Made by a program: the position numbers and the translations under genes. Positions 21,389 to 30,869 of a DNA stretch of 64,000 bases are shown here, one piece after another (the first letter of the stretch is position 1; each line of letters begins with the position of its first letter). Source of the DNA: JACMQX01 sp044225675 (GTDB lineage: Bacteria; Pseudomonadota; Gammaproteobacteria; Burkholderiales; Burkholderiaceae_C); NCBI GenBank assembly GCA_044225675.1, contig JBGAIH010000002.1, positions 124,001-188,000 of the forward strand, read 5' to 3'. The notes under the pieces were generated by a model. That model was not told the origin of the DNA. It did not search any database and saw only the letters and a program-made list of their open reading frames with translations.

Positions 21389-23065
21389 CTAGTTCGAGTT
21401 GGTGCAGTTCGGATCTTGTCCGTAGATGGCCGCAAAGAACGAACCTGTCCCGTCGTCTACATCAGCCTTCGCCGGCTTGAGGATATAACGGTAGGTTGCA
21501 GCGCCCTCTGAGCCCGATACGCCTGCAGTTACGGTGATCTTGACTCGCAACCAAGTCGCCACGTCCTGCGTGTAGTTGAGCTTCACTTGGGCAAGTCCCG
21601 TCGCACTCGTTCGATTGCCCGACACAAAACCAATAGACACGTCAGCTTGGCGAGGCGTGAGTTGCCCGTCTCCGTTAGTATCTTCGAACGGACTCGAGTC
21701 AAGGACTGTGTTTCGATTCAAGTCCTCATTGGGGCACCACTTGTACGTCCCGGATACGTCGCTGAAATCGTTCGTATTTAATGTAGGAACATTTGGAATG
21801 GCAGGTCCCTTCCAATAACCCTCAATGTCGACCAACACAGAGAGCAGCACATCAGATGCGTAGTTGCCAGCTGCGTTGACGGCCTGTATGTCGAATATCT
21901 TCGAATAGATACCTGCAGTTTTCTGGATGGTGTTGTCGGTACCAATCGACAAAGAAACAGGCGCAGACGCAACCGTAAGGGTGGTCGTTACATACTGCGG
22001 ACATGTCCCGACAGCGAAGTCGGATCCAGAGTAACAGGCCTTAATCAGTACCCCGTTCGTCGGACTGCTCGTAGTAGGTGCGATGTAGCTCGTTTTGGCA
22101 GCGCCCGTGGAATCGCTGTAAACCACATTGGAACCAGACGATAGAGTTTCAAAGGGGAGAGCAGAGCTCTCGATCGAGAAACGAACACGGACATTAGATA
22201 GCGGAACATTGGCATTTGTCAAAAAGAGGGCCCGAACTTCAGCTTGGTTGGCAGAACTCCCCGAAGTGTTGGTCGCGAGGACTACGGGGTTAGCGATGAT
22301 ACTGACAGCAGCGATCGGGCTAGCGACTGGCGGAATTGCACCCGAGCCCGGAGTCAATACGATGAAGTCCGCCACCTGGGTAACTCCAGCTGCAGCAGCA
22401 GAGACTGGATATGTGCCGTCACTACTCGGAGCAGTGAACGTATTTGAAACCTCCCCCAGCGGATTGGTTACGCCGCCTGGCAAAGTGACTCCCGGGATAC
22501 CACTAGCGGTGACTGCAACGCCGGGCATTGGGTTCCCGGCGGAGTCAACCACCTTGAACTTGATGGTGGTCGACTGCGAGGGCGTGGCGGCAGCCGGAGT
22601 CGTAGAGATAACAATGGAAGCGCCTTGGACAAGTATGGTTCCGACGCGCGTAAGACCACTGGCCGTTACGGTGTACTTAATCAGCCGGCTACTTTTGTCA
22701 CTGCCAATTCCGATCGAACCTTTGAACTGACCTGCACCGTCCGAAACAGCCGCACCAGATCTTGTGAAGGTTGCACTTGAGTCAACCGCAACCGTAACGG
22801 TGACGCCAGACACAACATTTCTGTTGCTGTCCAGCGTGGTGACCGTAAGCAGTGATACTTCGGAACCAGAATTCTTCAGAACGCTCTTGTCAACATCCAC
22901 TATGAGGTCGGAAGCAGTCGGGGCATCGGAACCTGTAGTGGTCGTCGTTGTTGTGGTGGGCGTAGAACCACCTGTGGTGGTCGTGCCAGCGCTACCGCCG
23001 CCGCCGCCACAAGCCACCAAAGCCATGGCAAGCACGGCAGCGAACGCATGTTTCAATATCTGCAT
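21389..23065 (-). CDS. Secreted lipoprotein with Ig-like (Big_1-type) repeats
   Basis: Unknown surface or periplasmic protein of 558 residues. The lipobox MALVAC places the lipidated cysteine at C19. It is followed by a Gly run and a Thr-rich linker (to about 45), typical of tethered proteins. The body has repeated beta-sandwich features (LTVTTLDSNRNVVSGVTVTV, KFKVVDSAGNPMPGVAVT, VRALFLTNANVPLSNVRVRF) like Big_1/invasin-type Ig domains. DLNRNTVLD at about 443 and DTNGDGQLTP from D462 look like calcium loops. Base composition is visibly lower in GC than pilQ or aroK. It sits between pilQ and aroK and leads directly into aroK. The family assignment is by pattern; the function is unknown. Confidence 0.8.
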   Translation of the reverse strand: MQILKHAFAAVLAMALVACGGGGGSAGTTTTGGSTPTTTTTTTTGSDAPTASDLIVDVDKSVLKNSGSEVSLLTVTTLDSNRNVVSGVTVTVAVDSSATFTRSGAAVSDGAGQFKGSIGIGSDKSSRLIKYTVTASGLTRVGTILVQGASIVISTTPAAATPSQSTTIKFKVVDSAGNPMPGVAVTASGIPGVTLPGGVTNPLGEVSNTFTAPSSDGTYPVSAAAAGVTQVADFIVLTPGSGAIPPVASPIAAVSIIANPVVLATNTSGSSANQAEVRALFLTNANVPLSNVRVRFSIESSALPFETLSSGSNVVYSDSTGAAKTSYIAPTTSSPTNGVLIKACYSGSDFAVGTCPQYVTTTLTVASAPVSLSIGTDNTIQKTAGIYSKIFDIQAVNAAGNYASDVLLSVLVDIEGYWKGPAIPNVPTLNTNDFSDVSGTYKWCPNEDLNRNTVLDSSPFEDTNGDGQLTPRQADVSIGFVSGNRTSATGLAQVKLNYTQDVATWLRVKITVTAGVSGSEGAATYRYILKPAKADVDDGTGSFFAAIYGQDPNCTNSN

Positions 23066-23108
23066 GTTGATATCCTGATTCCCTGTTTCAACTATCTTTC
23101 GTCATTCG

Positions 23109-25244
23109 TCAGCGCGCAGCAGCGCGGTCCGAGATCATTTTCGGTGTGATGAACACCAGCATTTCCGTCTTGGTGCTGCTGCGAGTCCGCGACTTGAATA
23201 AATTGCCGACGGCGGGAAGATCGCCCAGAACGGGAACCTTGGCCTCAGAGTCGTTTTCCGTCTGCTCGAAGATGCCGCCAATCACCACGGTGCCACCATT
23301 TTCCACCAGGACCTGCGTCTTGATGTGCTTGGTGTTGATCGCAAAACCTGCCGGCGTGGACACACCCACGGTGTCCTTGTTGACGTCCAGGTCCAGAATG
23401 ATGTTGCCCTCGGGCGTGATCTGAGGCGTGACTTCGAGCTTCAGGTTGGCCTTGCGGAAGGCAATGGACGTGGCCCCGCTGGACGTCGCGATCTGGTACG
23501 GCAGTTCCGTGCCCTGCTCGATCAGGGCCTTGGTCTGGTCGGCCGTGACGACGCGGGGGCTCGACACGACCTTGCCTTTGCCATCGGCCTCAAGAGCGGA
23601 AAGCTCAAGGTTGAGGAAGCGATTGGCCGCAGAACTGAAGAGCGACACGGCAAACGACGCAGGCGTTCCGAAGCCTTGCCCGTTGGCAGGCAGATTGACG
23701 AATGAGGTATTCAGCGTCGTTGGCACCGTCGCCGCCTCGCCGGTCGTACCCGACACGGCATCGTAGGAGCCGCCGAAAGCCACCCGGTTGCCCCCGCCCA
23801 CGCTGTACCCGGCATCACCGCCGCGAATGCCCCTCAGGTCACTGCCACCGAGGCGAACACCGAGGGACTTGCCGAAGGTGTCGGACGCTTCAACGATGCG
23901 CGCCTCGATCAGAACCTGGCGCACCGCAATGTCGAGCTTGGAGATCAGTTGCTGGACCTGTTCGAGCTTGCTGCCGATGTCCGTGACGAAGAGCTGGTTG
24001 GTCCGGGGCTCTGCGATGACACTGCCCCGCGCGCTGAGAATCCGCGCTGCCGCGCTTCCGGTGCCTGTGGTAGCAGTCAGCTGTGTCGCGATGTCCGCCG
24101 CCTTGGTGTAGTTGAGCTGGAACGACTGCGTGCGCAGCGGCTCCAGACCCTGGATCGCCACCCGCGACTCGAGGTCCAGCTTTTCCTTCGCGGCGATCTC
24201 GTCCTTGGGCGCGATCCACAGCACGTTGCCGCTCTTGCGCATGCCCAGGCCCTTGGCCTGGAGGATGATGTCCATCGCCTGATCCCACGGAACGTCCTTC
24301 AGGCGCAAGGTCACTGCGCCCGTCACCGAGTCTGACGTGACGATGTTGAAGTTGGTGAAGTCCGCGATCACCTGCAGCAGCGATCGGACTTCGATGTTCT
24401 GGAAGTTCAAGGAGAGTTTCTCGCCGTTGTAGCCCGGGCCCTGCGTGAGCTTGGATGGGTCGACTTTCTGCTGGCGCACTTCCACGACGAACTGGTTGTC
24501 GCTCTGGTACGCGCTGTGCTCCCAGGCGCCCTTGGGCTCGATCACCATGCGCACGCGGTCGCCCGCCTGGAAGGTGGTCACGGTTTGCACAGGCGTTCCA
24601 AAGTCAGAGACGTCCAGGCGGCGACGCAGCCCTTCAGGCAAAGTGGACTTCAGGAATTCGACGACAAGCGTCTGCCCCTGCTGACGGATGTCGACACCCA
24701 CCTGGTTGTTGGCAAGCTCGACGACGACTCGGCCCGCACTGTCGACGCCGCGCCGGAAATCCAGATCACGCAACGGAAAGCTGTCGCGATTGCGGCTTTC
24801 GGCGAAGGCCGGAGTTGCCGCCGTGGCGGCGGGAGCAGCGGCGACAGGGTCCAGCAGCACCAGAAGCGACTTGCCCTGCATCTGGGTCTTGTAGGCCGTG
24901 GCCTGCTTCAGGTTGAGCACGACACGGGTGCGATCGCCCGCCTGAACGACGTTGACCGAGCGCAGGTTGCCTTGGTTGATGTCGACGGTCGAGCGGCCCA
25001 TGCCGTTGGACACACCGGGAAAGTCAAGCGCGATGCGGGCGGGTGCCTGAATGGCGAATCCTGCCGGTGGTGCTGCGAGCGCCTGCGAGAGATCGATCCG
25101 GATGACTTCGGAGCCGCCCTGGACGGAGCCCGTGACGGCTTCGATCACGCTCTGGGCATGCGACGGAAGGGCCACCCCCAACGCAAAGACAGCCAGCGCC
25201 GCGCGCCGAAGAATTTGCCACACCACACCGTTGTACTTGTTCAT
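23109..25244 (-). CDS. pilQ: Type IV pilus secretin PilQ
   Basis: Outer-membrane channel for the pilus fibre. The protein has 711 residues from the ATG at 25244 with an AGAGAGG site. The signal peptide ends ALPSHA before QSVIEAV. Two AMIN domains lie at about 33-120 and 160-260, a secretin/TonB short N-terminal domain at about 300-350 (LSLNFQNIEVRSLLQVIADFT), a NolW-like domain at about 370-450, and the secretin core ends with VPVLGDLPAVGNLFKSR and TEMLVFITPKMI. It begins 2 bases after pilP. Confidence 0.97.
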   Translation of the reverse strand: MNKYNGVVWQILRRAALAVFALGVALPSHAQSVIEAVTGSVQGGSEVIRIDLSQALAAPPAGFAIQAPARIALDFPGVSNGMGRSTVDINQGNLRSVNVVQAGDRTRVVLNLKQATAYKTQMQGKSLLVLLDPVAAAPAATAATPAFAESRNRDSFPLRDLDFRRGVDSAGRVVVELANNQVGVDIRQQGQTLVVEFLKSTLPEGLRRRLDVSDFGTPVQTVTTFQAGDRVRMVIEPKGAWEHSAYQSDNQFVVEVRQQKVDPSKLTQGPGYNGEKLSLNFQNIEVRSLLQVIADFTNFNIVTSDSVTGAVTLRLKDVPWDQAMDIILQAKGLGMRKSGNVLWIAPKDEIAAKEKLDLESRVAIQGLEPLRTQSFQLNYTKAADIATQLTATTGTGSAAARILSARGSVIAEPRTNQLFVTDIGSKLEQVQQLISKLDIAVRQVLIEARIVEASDTFGKSLGVRLGGSDLRGIRGGDAGYSVGGGNRVAFGGSYDAVSGTTGEAATVPTTLNTSFVNLPANGQGFGTPASFAVSLFSSAANRFLNLELSALEADGKGKVVSSPRVVTADQTKALIEQGTELPYQIATSSGATSIAFRKANLKLEVTPQITPEGNIILDLDVNKDTVGVSTPAGFAINTKHIKTQVLVENGGTVVIGGIFEQTENDSEAKVPVLGDLPAVGNLFKSRTRSSTKTEMLVFITPKMISDRAAAR

Positions 25245-25246
25245 TT

Positions 25247-25783
25247 TTACCTCTCTTGCAGCTGCAACTTGGCAGTGCGCTCGATCCACTCACCCGCTGC
25301 ATCCTGCACGATTTCACGCAAGGCAACTTCCGTCTCGCTGACTTTCACGATCTTTCCGTAGTTCTGGCCCAGGTAATTGCCCAGCCGAACCTGATAGAGC
25401 AGGTTGTCCACGCGCACGAGGGCAACGGGCTGGCCTTCCTTGATGAGGCTGCCCACCATGGCCATCGTGTCAAGCGGGAAGGCCTCCAGCGGTTCCTTGC
25501 GGCGCGCCAGCTCAGGCGCGATCAGGGCGGCATTGGCCGTAGCCTGCGTCGAGTCCCGCTTGAGCGCCTGCGTCAGTTTCTGACTGCTGAAGGGCTCCGT
25601 CGCGCCCTCCTGCGTGTAGGCCTGGGGCGTGAACTGCTTGGGCTCGGAAATCGGCGGTACCTTGGGGCGGGTCTGGTTGCGCTGCTCGGTCATCCATTGC
25701 TGGAGTTCGTCTTCGCCCGAGCCGCTGCAGCCCGCAAGCACGATGCCGGTCGCGACGGCGCATAGCACTCGTGTGAGCATCAT
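25247..25783 (-). CDS. pilP: Type IV pilus lipoprotein PilP
   Basis: Inner-membrane lipoprotein linking PilN/PilO to PilQ. The protein has 178 residues. The lipobox VLAGC puts the lipidated Cys at C19. A Pro-rich linker leads to the C-terminal HR-like beta domain (LVRVDNLLYQVRLGNYLGQNYGKIVKV). Tandem ATGs overlap the pilO stop as ATGATG, so either could be used. Confidence 0.96.
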   Translation of the reverse strand: MMLTRVLCAVATGIVLAGCSGSGEDELQQWMTEQRNQTRPKVPPISEPKQFTPQAYTQEGATEPFSSQKLTQALKRDSTQATANAALIAPELARRKEPLEAFPLDTMAMVGSLIKEGQPVALVRVDNLLYQVRLGNYLGQNYGKIVKVSETEVALREIVQDAAGEWIERTAKLQLQER

Positions 25784-26454
25784 TTCTTCGCTCCTGCGGG
25801 CGCCGCCGCCTTGCGCTGCGCCGCCACTTCGTCAGCATCCAGATAGCGGAAGGTCTTGGCGGTCGCGTCCATCGTGAGTGCGCCATCCCGGGCCGGCGTG
25901 ATGGTGAGGTTGTTGAGCGTCACAATTCGCGACAGATTGGCGACGTCGGCCGCGAAAGCGCCCATGTCGTGATAGCGGCCCGTCACCTTCACGGCAATCG
26001 GAAGCTCGGCGTAGTACTCCTTGACCACGACATTGCCCGGGCGGAAAAGGTCGAACTGCAGGCTGCGACCCAGACCTGCCTGATTGACGTCGGAGAGCAA
26101 TGCATCCATTTCGGCCTTGCTCGGCAACTGCTTTTCAAGTTGCGTGACGTACTGCTGCACCTGCTCGCGCTGCTTCTTCAGGACGTCCAGATTCACCGCC
26201 TGAGCCAGATTCTTCTGGTAGCTTTCTCGCAGCGTAATTTCCTTGGCGCGTTCGGCCTCGAGCTCGGCGTCGGACGTGCTGAGCCAGACGAACCACAGGG
26301 CCGCGATGACAATGATCGTGACCGCAACGCACAGCAGGTAGCGCGGAAGCGCAGGCCACGACGAAGGGTCGTTGGGATTGAGTCCGCGGAACTGTGCCTG
26401 CAGTTTTTCCTGCAGCGCGGCGAAATCGATGTTGATGGAGGGTTTTGTTGCCAT
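25780..26454 (-). CDS. pilO: Type IV pilus alignment protein PilO
   Basis: Inner-membrane partner of PilN and PilP. The protein has 224 residues: a cytoplasmic N-terminus, one membrane helix at about 38-60 (LPRYLLCVAVTIIVIAALWF), a coiled-coil region at about 65-115, and a ferredoxin-like periplasmic domain ending KTFRYLDADEVAAQR. It starts 12 bases after pilN and overlaps pilP by 4 bases. All positions match the usual PilO order. Confidence 0.95.
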   Translation of the reverse strand: MATKPSINIDFAALQEKLQAQFRGLNPNDPSSWPALPRYLLCVAVTIIVIAALWFVWLSTSDAELEAERAKEITLRESYQKNLAQAVNLDVLKKQREQVQQYVTQLEKQLPSKAEMDALLSDVNQAGLGRSLQFDLFRPGNVVVKEYYAELPIAVKVTGRYHDMGAFAADVANLSRIVTLNNLTITPARDGALTMDATAKTFRYLDADEVAAQRKAAAPAGAKK

Positions 26455-26466
26455 GGCCTGGACCCG

Positions 26467-27111
26467 TTACGTCTTTGCTGCCGTCTTGGCCGATGCCGGG
26501 GCGGCGGCAGCCGAGGCAGCACTCGCCGCGCCGACAGGTTGGGCCACATCGCTGGCGCGCTTGAGCCTCACGCGGATGGTGAAGTTCGACACCCGGCGAT
26601 TGTCGCGAGGAGTCAGTGCCACATTGGCGGCCACGATCTCCACCAGATCGGGGCGGGTGAGCCAGGCGCTGTTGTAGGCCAGGTTCCGGAGGACTTCGGA
26701 AACGCGCTCGTTCGACTGGGCCACGCCAGTGAGCGTGACACCCTGGCCATCCTGTCGCATCGTGCTGATGTACACGCCGTCCGGCAGTTGCCTGACCAAC
26801 TCGTTGAGCAGATGCACCGGCAGATTGCGGTCGGACTGCAAGTCTTCCACCGCCTGCTGGCGGGCGCGCAGCGCAGCGATCTCGGATTGCAGGTTGGAGA
26901 TTTCCTTGATCTGACCTTCAAGCCGCTTGATCTCGGAAGTCAGGTAGTTGTTCTTGCTCTGCTGCGACGATATCTGCGCTTGATACCAGAGATAAACGGC
27001 ACCAGCGACCAATCCGCCGATCAGGGCGGCCGCCCCCAGCGAGGCATAGAACGCGTCGCGGGCACGCTTGCGCGCGGCCTCGCGGTGAGGAAGCAGGTTG
27101 ATCAGGATCAC
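26467..27111 (-). CDS. pilN: Type IV pilus assembly protein PilN
   Basis: Inner-membrane protein that binds PilM through its conserved N-terminal INLLPHREAARKRA. The protein has 214 residues: the PilM-binding peptide, a membrane helix at about 25-45, a coiled coil at about 50-85, and a periplasmic domain with LLNELVRQLPDGVYISTM. The C-terminus is Ala-rich. Its start overlaps the pilM stop as ATGA. Confidence 0.95.
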   Translation of the reverse strand: MILINLLPHREAARKRARDAFYASLGAAALIGGLVAGAVYLWYQAQISSQQSKNNYLTSEIKRLEGQIKEISNLQSEIAALRARQQAVEDLQSDRNLPVHLLNELVRQLPDGVYISTMRQDGQGVTLTGVAQSNERVSEVLRNLAYNSAWLTRPDLVEIVAANVALTPRDNRRVSNFTIRVRLKRASDVAQPVGAASAASAAAAPASAKTAAKT

Positions 27112-28187
27112 TGCAGGAACCTCCGCATGGCCAGCCCGCAGGACGTCAGATACGACGGGGCTTCCCGACGCATCTTCTTCTCGCGGATGCCCTCGCCGAT
27201 CTGCATGCCGTCAAACGGATTCACGAGGCTGCAGGCGAATGACGTCTGCTGGGTGACCGCCTCCGTCAGGCCTGGCAGGGCGGCCGAGCCGCCAGCGAGC
27301 ATGACGTAGTCGACCTTGTTGTGCGGGGTGCTGGTGAAGAAGAACTGCAGGGCGCGGCCGATTTCCTGGGCCATGCTGTCGACGAATGGGCGCAGCACGC
27401 CTGAGTCGTAGTCGTCGGGCAGGTCGCCATTGCGCTTCTTGGTCTCGGCCTCCTCGGGCGAGAAGCCGTACTGACGCACGATCAGCTGGGTCAGTTGCGC
27501 GCCGCCGAACGCCTGGTCGCGATCGTAGAGCACTTCGTCGTTCTTGATCACCTGCATGCTGGTGGTGAACGCGCCGACTTCGAACAGAGCCACCATCGTG
27601 TCCACACCCTTGTTGGGCAGGCTTTCGATGAGGCGGCTGGTCGCGAGCCGGGAGGCATAGGACTCGACGTCGATGATGACGGGCTTGAGGCCGGCCGCTT
27701 CGGCCAGCCCTTGGCGATCCTGCACCTTCTCACGGCGCGATGCGGCAATCAGGACCTCAACGTCTCCGGCCGAGGTGGCGCTGGGCCCCACAACGCAGAA
27801 GTCGAGGCTCACTTCCTCCAGCGAGAACGGAATGTACTGATTGGCTTCGGATTCGACCTGGATCTCGAGTTCGGCCTCGGTCAGGCCGCCAGGCAGGATG
27901 ATCTTCTTGGTGATGACGGCTGAAGGCGGCAAGGCCATGGCCACATTCTTGGTGCGGGTGCCACTCTTCTTGACGACGCGACGCACGGCTTCGGCCACCT
28001 CGTCGAACTTTTCGACGTTGCCGTCCGTGATCCACCCGCGGTCCAAGGGCTCGATGGCGCAGCGCTCGAGCACCAGATTTCCGGCCTTGTCGCGGCCCAG
28101 TTCCACCAGCTTGACGCTGGACGAACTGATGTCCAAACCCAACAATGGAGCGGGTTGGCGGCTGAATAAAGACCCCAAAGTGCTCAA
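27108..28187 (-). CDS. pilM: Type IV pilus ATPase-like protein PilM
   Basis: Cytoplasmic actin-like protein that binds the PilN N-terminus. The protein has 359 residues. The phosphate-1 motif LLGLDISSSSVKLVEL, VALFEVGAFTTSMQVI and VMLAGGSAALPGL give the actin/FtsA-like pattern. The start is a TTG at 28187 preceded by AGGGGA at good spacing; no ATG lies nearby in frame. It heads the pilMNOPQ operon and is transcribed away from mrcA, the usual arrangement. Confidence 0.95.
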   Translation of the reverse strand: MSTLGSLFSRQPAPLLGLDISSSSVKLVELGRDKAGNLVLERCAIEPLDRGWITDGNVEKFDEVAEAVRRVVKKSGTRTKNVAMALPPSAVITKKIILPGGLTEAELEIQVESEANQYIPFSLEEVSLDFCVVGPSATSAGDVEVLIAASRREKVQDRQGLAEAAGLKPVIIDVESYASRLATSRLIESLPNKGVDTMVALFEVGAFTTSMQVIKNDEVLYDRDQAFGGAQLTQLIVRQYGFSPEEAETKKRNGDLPDDYDSGVLRPFVDSMAQEIGRALQFFFTSTPHNKVDYVMLAGGSAALPGLTEAVTQQTSFACSLVNPFDGMQIGEGIREKKMRREAPSYLTSCGLAMRRFLQ

Positions 28188-28457
28188 GACAGTCCCCTGA
28201 AACCGACCGTAAAAAGGTCGACGAAACTTAAGAATTCACTTGAATGCTAGCAGTAAGCTCCTTGTCCGGCAAAGGTTTTTCCGGATTTTGAAGCCGTCAA
28301 CCGTTGCCAAAAGCCGACGTTTGAGTAACAGGAGGTCAGGGCTTTCCGGCAAGCCCCGGCGACTGCGGCGGGCAGTTCACAATCACGGACCGCAAGCGCG
28401 GCTCGTGCCCGCGCAGGCCGATTTTTATAATGCTGACGCGATCTTACGCAACCCTCT
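28188..28457. other. Divergent control region between pilM and mrcA
   Basis: These 270 bases hold no gene. The mrcA side has a perfect -10 box at 28426-28431. The pilM side is AT-rich around 28210-28250 and probably holds the pil promoter, but no clear box pair could be fixed. Confidence 0.6.
28426..28431 (+). promoter_or_regulatory. -10 box for mrcA
   Basis: TATAAT, a perfect sigma-70 -10 element, 26 bases before the mrcA ATG. The -35 region at 17-bp spacing (TCGTGC) is poor. No ribosome-binding site is seen between it and the ATG. Confidence 0.5.
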
Positions 28458-30869
28458 ATGCCCGACCACCAGCCGCCTGACTCTCCCACCCCGCCCAAGG
28501 CGGCCCGCCGTCCTGCCTGGCTGACCTGGCTGCTGAGGATCCTGCTGTGGATGATCGGGCTCGCGGCCGCCGGCGCATTGTGCGTTGCCATGGTGGTGGC
28601 GGTGGCGCTGTCGGTGGCGTATCCCAACCTGCCTGACATCTCCGAGTTGTCCGACTACCGCCCGAAGCTGCCGCTGCGGGTGTTCTCGACCGAGGGCGTG
28701 CTGCTCGGCGAGTTCGGGGAGGAACGCCGCAATCTGACCCCGATCAAGGATATTCCGAAAGTCATGAAGGATGCCGTCCTCGCGATCGAGGACACCCGCT
28801 TCTACCAGCATGGCGGCGTCGACTACCTGGGCGTGATCCGCGCCGGCCTGGCCAATGTCGGCCGCCTCAAGAGCCAGGGCGCATCCACCATCACGATGCA
28901 GGTGGCTCGCAATGTGTACCTCTCATCCGAAAAGACCTACACCCGCAAGATTTACGAAATTCTTCTGACTTTCAAGCTGGAACATCTGCTGACGAAGGAC
29001 CAGATTCTCGAGATCTACATGAACCAGATCTATCTGGGCAACCGTGCGTTCGGGTTTGCCTCGGCATCCGAGGTCTATTTCGGCAAGCCGCTCAAGAACA
29101 TTTCCATCGCCGAGGCGGCGATGCTGGCGGGATTGCCCAAGGCGCCGTCCGCCTACAACCCGATCGTCAATCCCAAGCGGGCTCGCTCGCGGCAGCTGTA
29201 CATCATCGACCGGATGCAGGAAAACGGCTTCATCACCGCCGAGCAGGCCTCCGCCGCAGCCAAGGAGGAACTGAAGGTGCGGTCCGGGCCGGACAGCTCC
29301 CGCATCCACGCCGAGTACGTGGCCGAGACGGCGCGGCAACTCGTCTATGCCCAGTATGGGGAGGAAACCTATACGCGCGGACTCAACGTCTACACCACAC
29401 TGCGAGCAGCCGACCAGGAAGCCGCGTACCGGGCGCTTCGCCGCGGGATCATGGACTTCGAACGCAGGCAGATCTACCGGGGACCGGAAAAGTTCATCAC
29501 GATCCCGGCCGACCCCAAGGAGGCCGACGATGCGATCGACGATGCGCTGCTGGAGCACCCTGACAATGGTGACGTGATGTCTGCCGTCGTGCTCGACGCC
29601 AATCCCAAGAAGATCACTGCGGTCCGGGGAAGTGGCGAAAACATCGAGATCACGGGAGATGGCCTCAAGCCCGCGCAGTCGGGCCTGTCCGACAAGGCAC
29701 CTCCCAACATCAAGCTTCGCCGTGGCGCCGTGATCCGCATCGTCAAGACGCCCAAGGGGGCCTGGGAGATCACGCAGTTGCCCGAGGTCGAGGGCGCCTT
29801 CGTCTCCCTCGATCCGCGCGACGGCTCGATCAAGTCGATGGTCGGCGGCTTCGACTACGACAAGAACAAGTTCAACCACGTCACGCAGGCCTGGCGCCAG
29901 CCCGGGTCGAGCTTCAAGCCCTTCATCTACTCGGCGGCGCTTGAAAAGGGCTTTACGCCCGCGACCGTGGTGAACGATGCCCCCTTGTTCTTCGACGCCG
30001 GCGTCACAGGCGGACAACCCTGGGAGCCGAAGAACTACGACGGCACCTTCGACGGGCCGATGACGCTGCGCCGCGGCCTCGCCAAGTCGAAGAACATGAT
30101 CTCGATCCGCGTGCTGCAGGCCGTGGGCGCCCAGAATGCGCAGGACTGGATCGCCCGTTTCGGCTTCGACCCGGAGAAGCACCCGCCCTACCTCACGATG
30201 GCGCTGGGCGCCGGTTCGGTCACACCGATGCAGATGGCCACGGCGTATGCCGTATTCGCCAATGGCGGCTACCGCGTCAATCCCTGGCTCATTGCGCGGA
30301 TCACCGACCAGAAAGGCAAGGTGCTGGTGGAGAACCAGCCGCCAGCGCTGACCGAAGCGGTCCGCGCCATCGATGCTCGAAATGCCTTCGTGATGGACAG
30401 TCTGCTCCAGGAAGTGACCCGCTCGGGCACCGCAGCACGCGCTCAGGCGACCTTGAAGCGACCCGACCTGTACGGGAAGACGGGCACGACCAACGATTCC
30501 ATCGACACCTGGTTCGCAGGCTTCCAGCCCACCTTGGCCGCAGTGGTCTGGATGGGGTATGACTCGCCCCGCAAGCTCGGCGACCGCGAGACGGGCGGCG
30601 GGCTGAGCTTGCCGATCTGGATCAGCTACATGGAAACCGCGCTCAAGGGCGTGCCTGTCATGGAGCCGTCAGCGCCTGAGGGCGTCGTCAACGTGGGAGG
30701 CGAGTGGTACTACGACGAATATGTCAAAGGTGCGGGCGTGAGCAGCCTCGGCCTGGAAGGCGGCAACGCAGGCGGCCCCGGTGGAGCACCGGCAGAGGCA
30801 GCTCCGCCACGTCAGGCCCTGCCTCCGGCCGACGAGAAGAAGAACATCCTCGACCTGTTCCGGAACTAG
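28458..30869 (+). CDS. mrcA: Penicillin-binding protein 1A (bifunctional transglycosylase/transpeptidase)
   Basis: Polymerises and cross-links peptidoglycan at the inner membrane. The protein has 803 residues with one N-terminal membrane helix at about 15-50. The glycosyltransferase domain carries AIEDTRFYQHGGVDYLG, GASTITMQVARN, KIYEILLTFKLE and EIYMNQIYLG. The transpeptidase domain has the SxxK serine S484 with K487 (GSSFKPF), SKN in AKSKNMISIRV, and KTGT from K674. The C-terminal tail is Gly, Ala and Pro rich. Its TAG stop shares the palindrome CTAG with the cyaY stop on the other strand. Confidence 0.97.
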   Translation: MPDHQPPDSPTPPKAARRPAWLTWLLRILLWMIGLAAAGALCVAMVVAVALSVAYPNLPDISELSDYRPKLPLRVFSTEGVLLGEFGEERRNLTPIKDIPKVMKDAVLAIEDTRFYQHGGVDYLGVIRAGLANVGRLKSQGASTITMQVARNVYLSSEKTYTRKIYEILLTFKLEHLLTKDQILEIYMNQIYLGNRAFGFASASEVYFGKPLKNISIAEAAMLAGLPKAPSAYNPIVNPKRARSRQLYIIDRMQENGFITAEQASAAAKEELKVRSGPDSSRIHAEYVAETARQLVYAQYGEETYTRGLNVYTTLRAADQEAAYRALRRGIMDFERRQIYRGPEKFITIPADPKEADDAIDDALLEHPDNGDVMSAVVLDANPKKITAVRGSGENIEITGDGLKPAQSGLSDKAPPNIKLRRGAVIRIVKTPKGAWEITQLPEVEGAFVSLDPRDGSIKSMVGGFDYDKNKFNHVTQAWRQPGSSFKPFIYSAALEKGFTPATVVNDAPLFFDAGVTGGQPWEPKNYDGTFDGPMTLRRGLAKSKNMISIRVLQAVGAQNAQDWIARFGFDPEKHPPYLTMALGAGSVTPMQMATAYAVFANGGYRVNPWLIARITDQKGKVLVENQPPALTEAVRAIDARNAFVMDSLLQEVTRSGTAARAQATLKRPDLYGKTGTTNDSIDTWFAGFQPTLAAVVWMGYDSPRKLGDRETGGGLSLPIWISYMETALKGVPVMEPSAPEGVVNVGGEWYYDEYVKGAGVSSLGLEGGNAGGPGGAPAEAAPPRQALPPADEKKNILDLFRN

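Noticed and set aside
30866..30869. Shared CTAG of the mrcA and cyaY stops as a regulatory site
   Set aside because: It is simply two convergent TAG stops on a palindromic tetramer.
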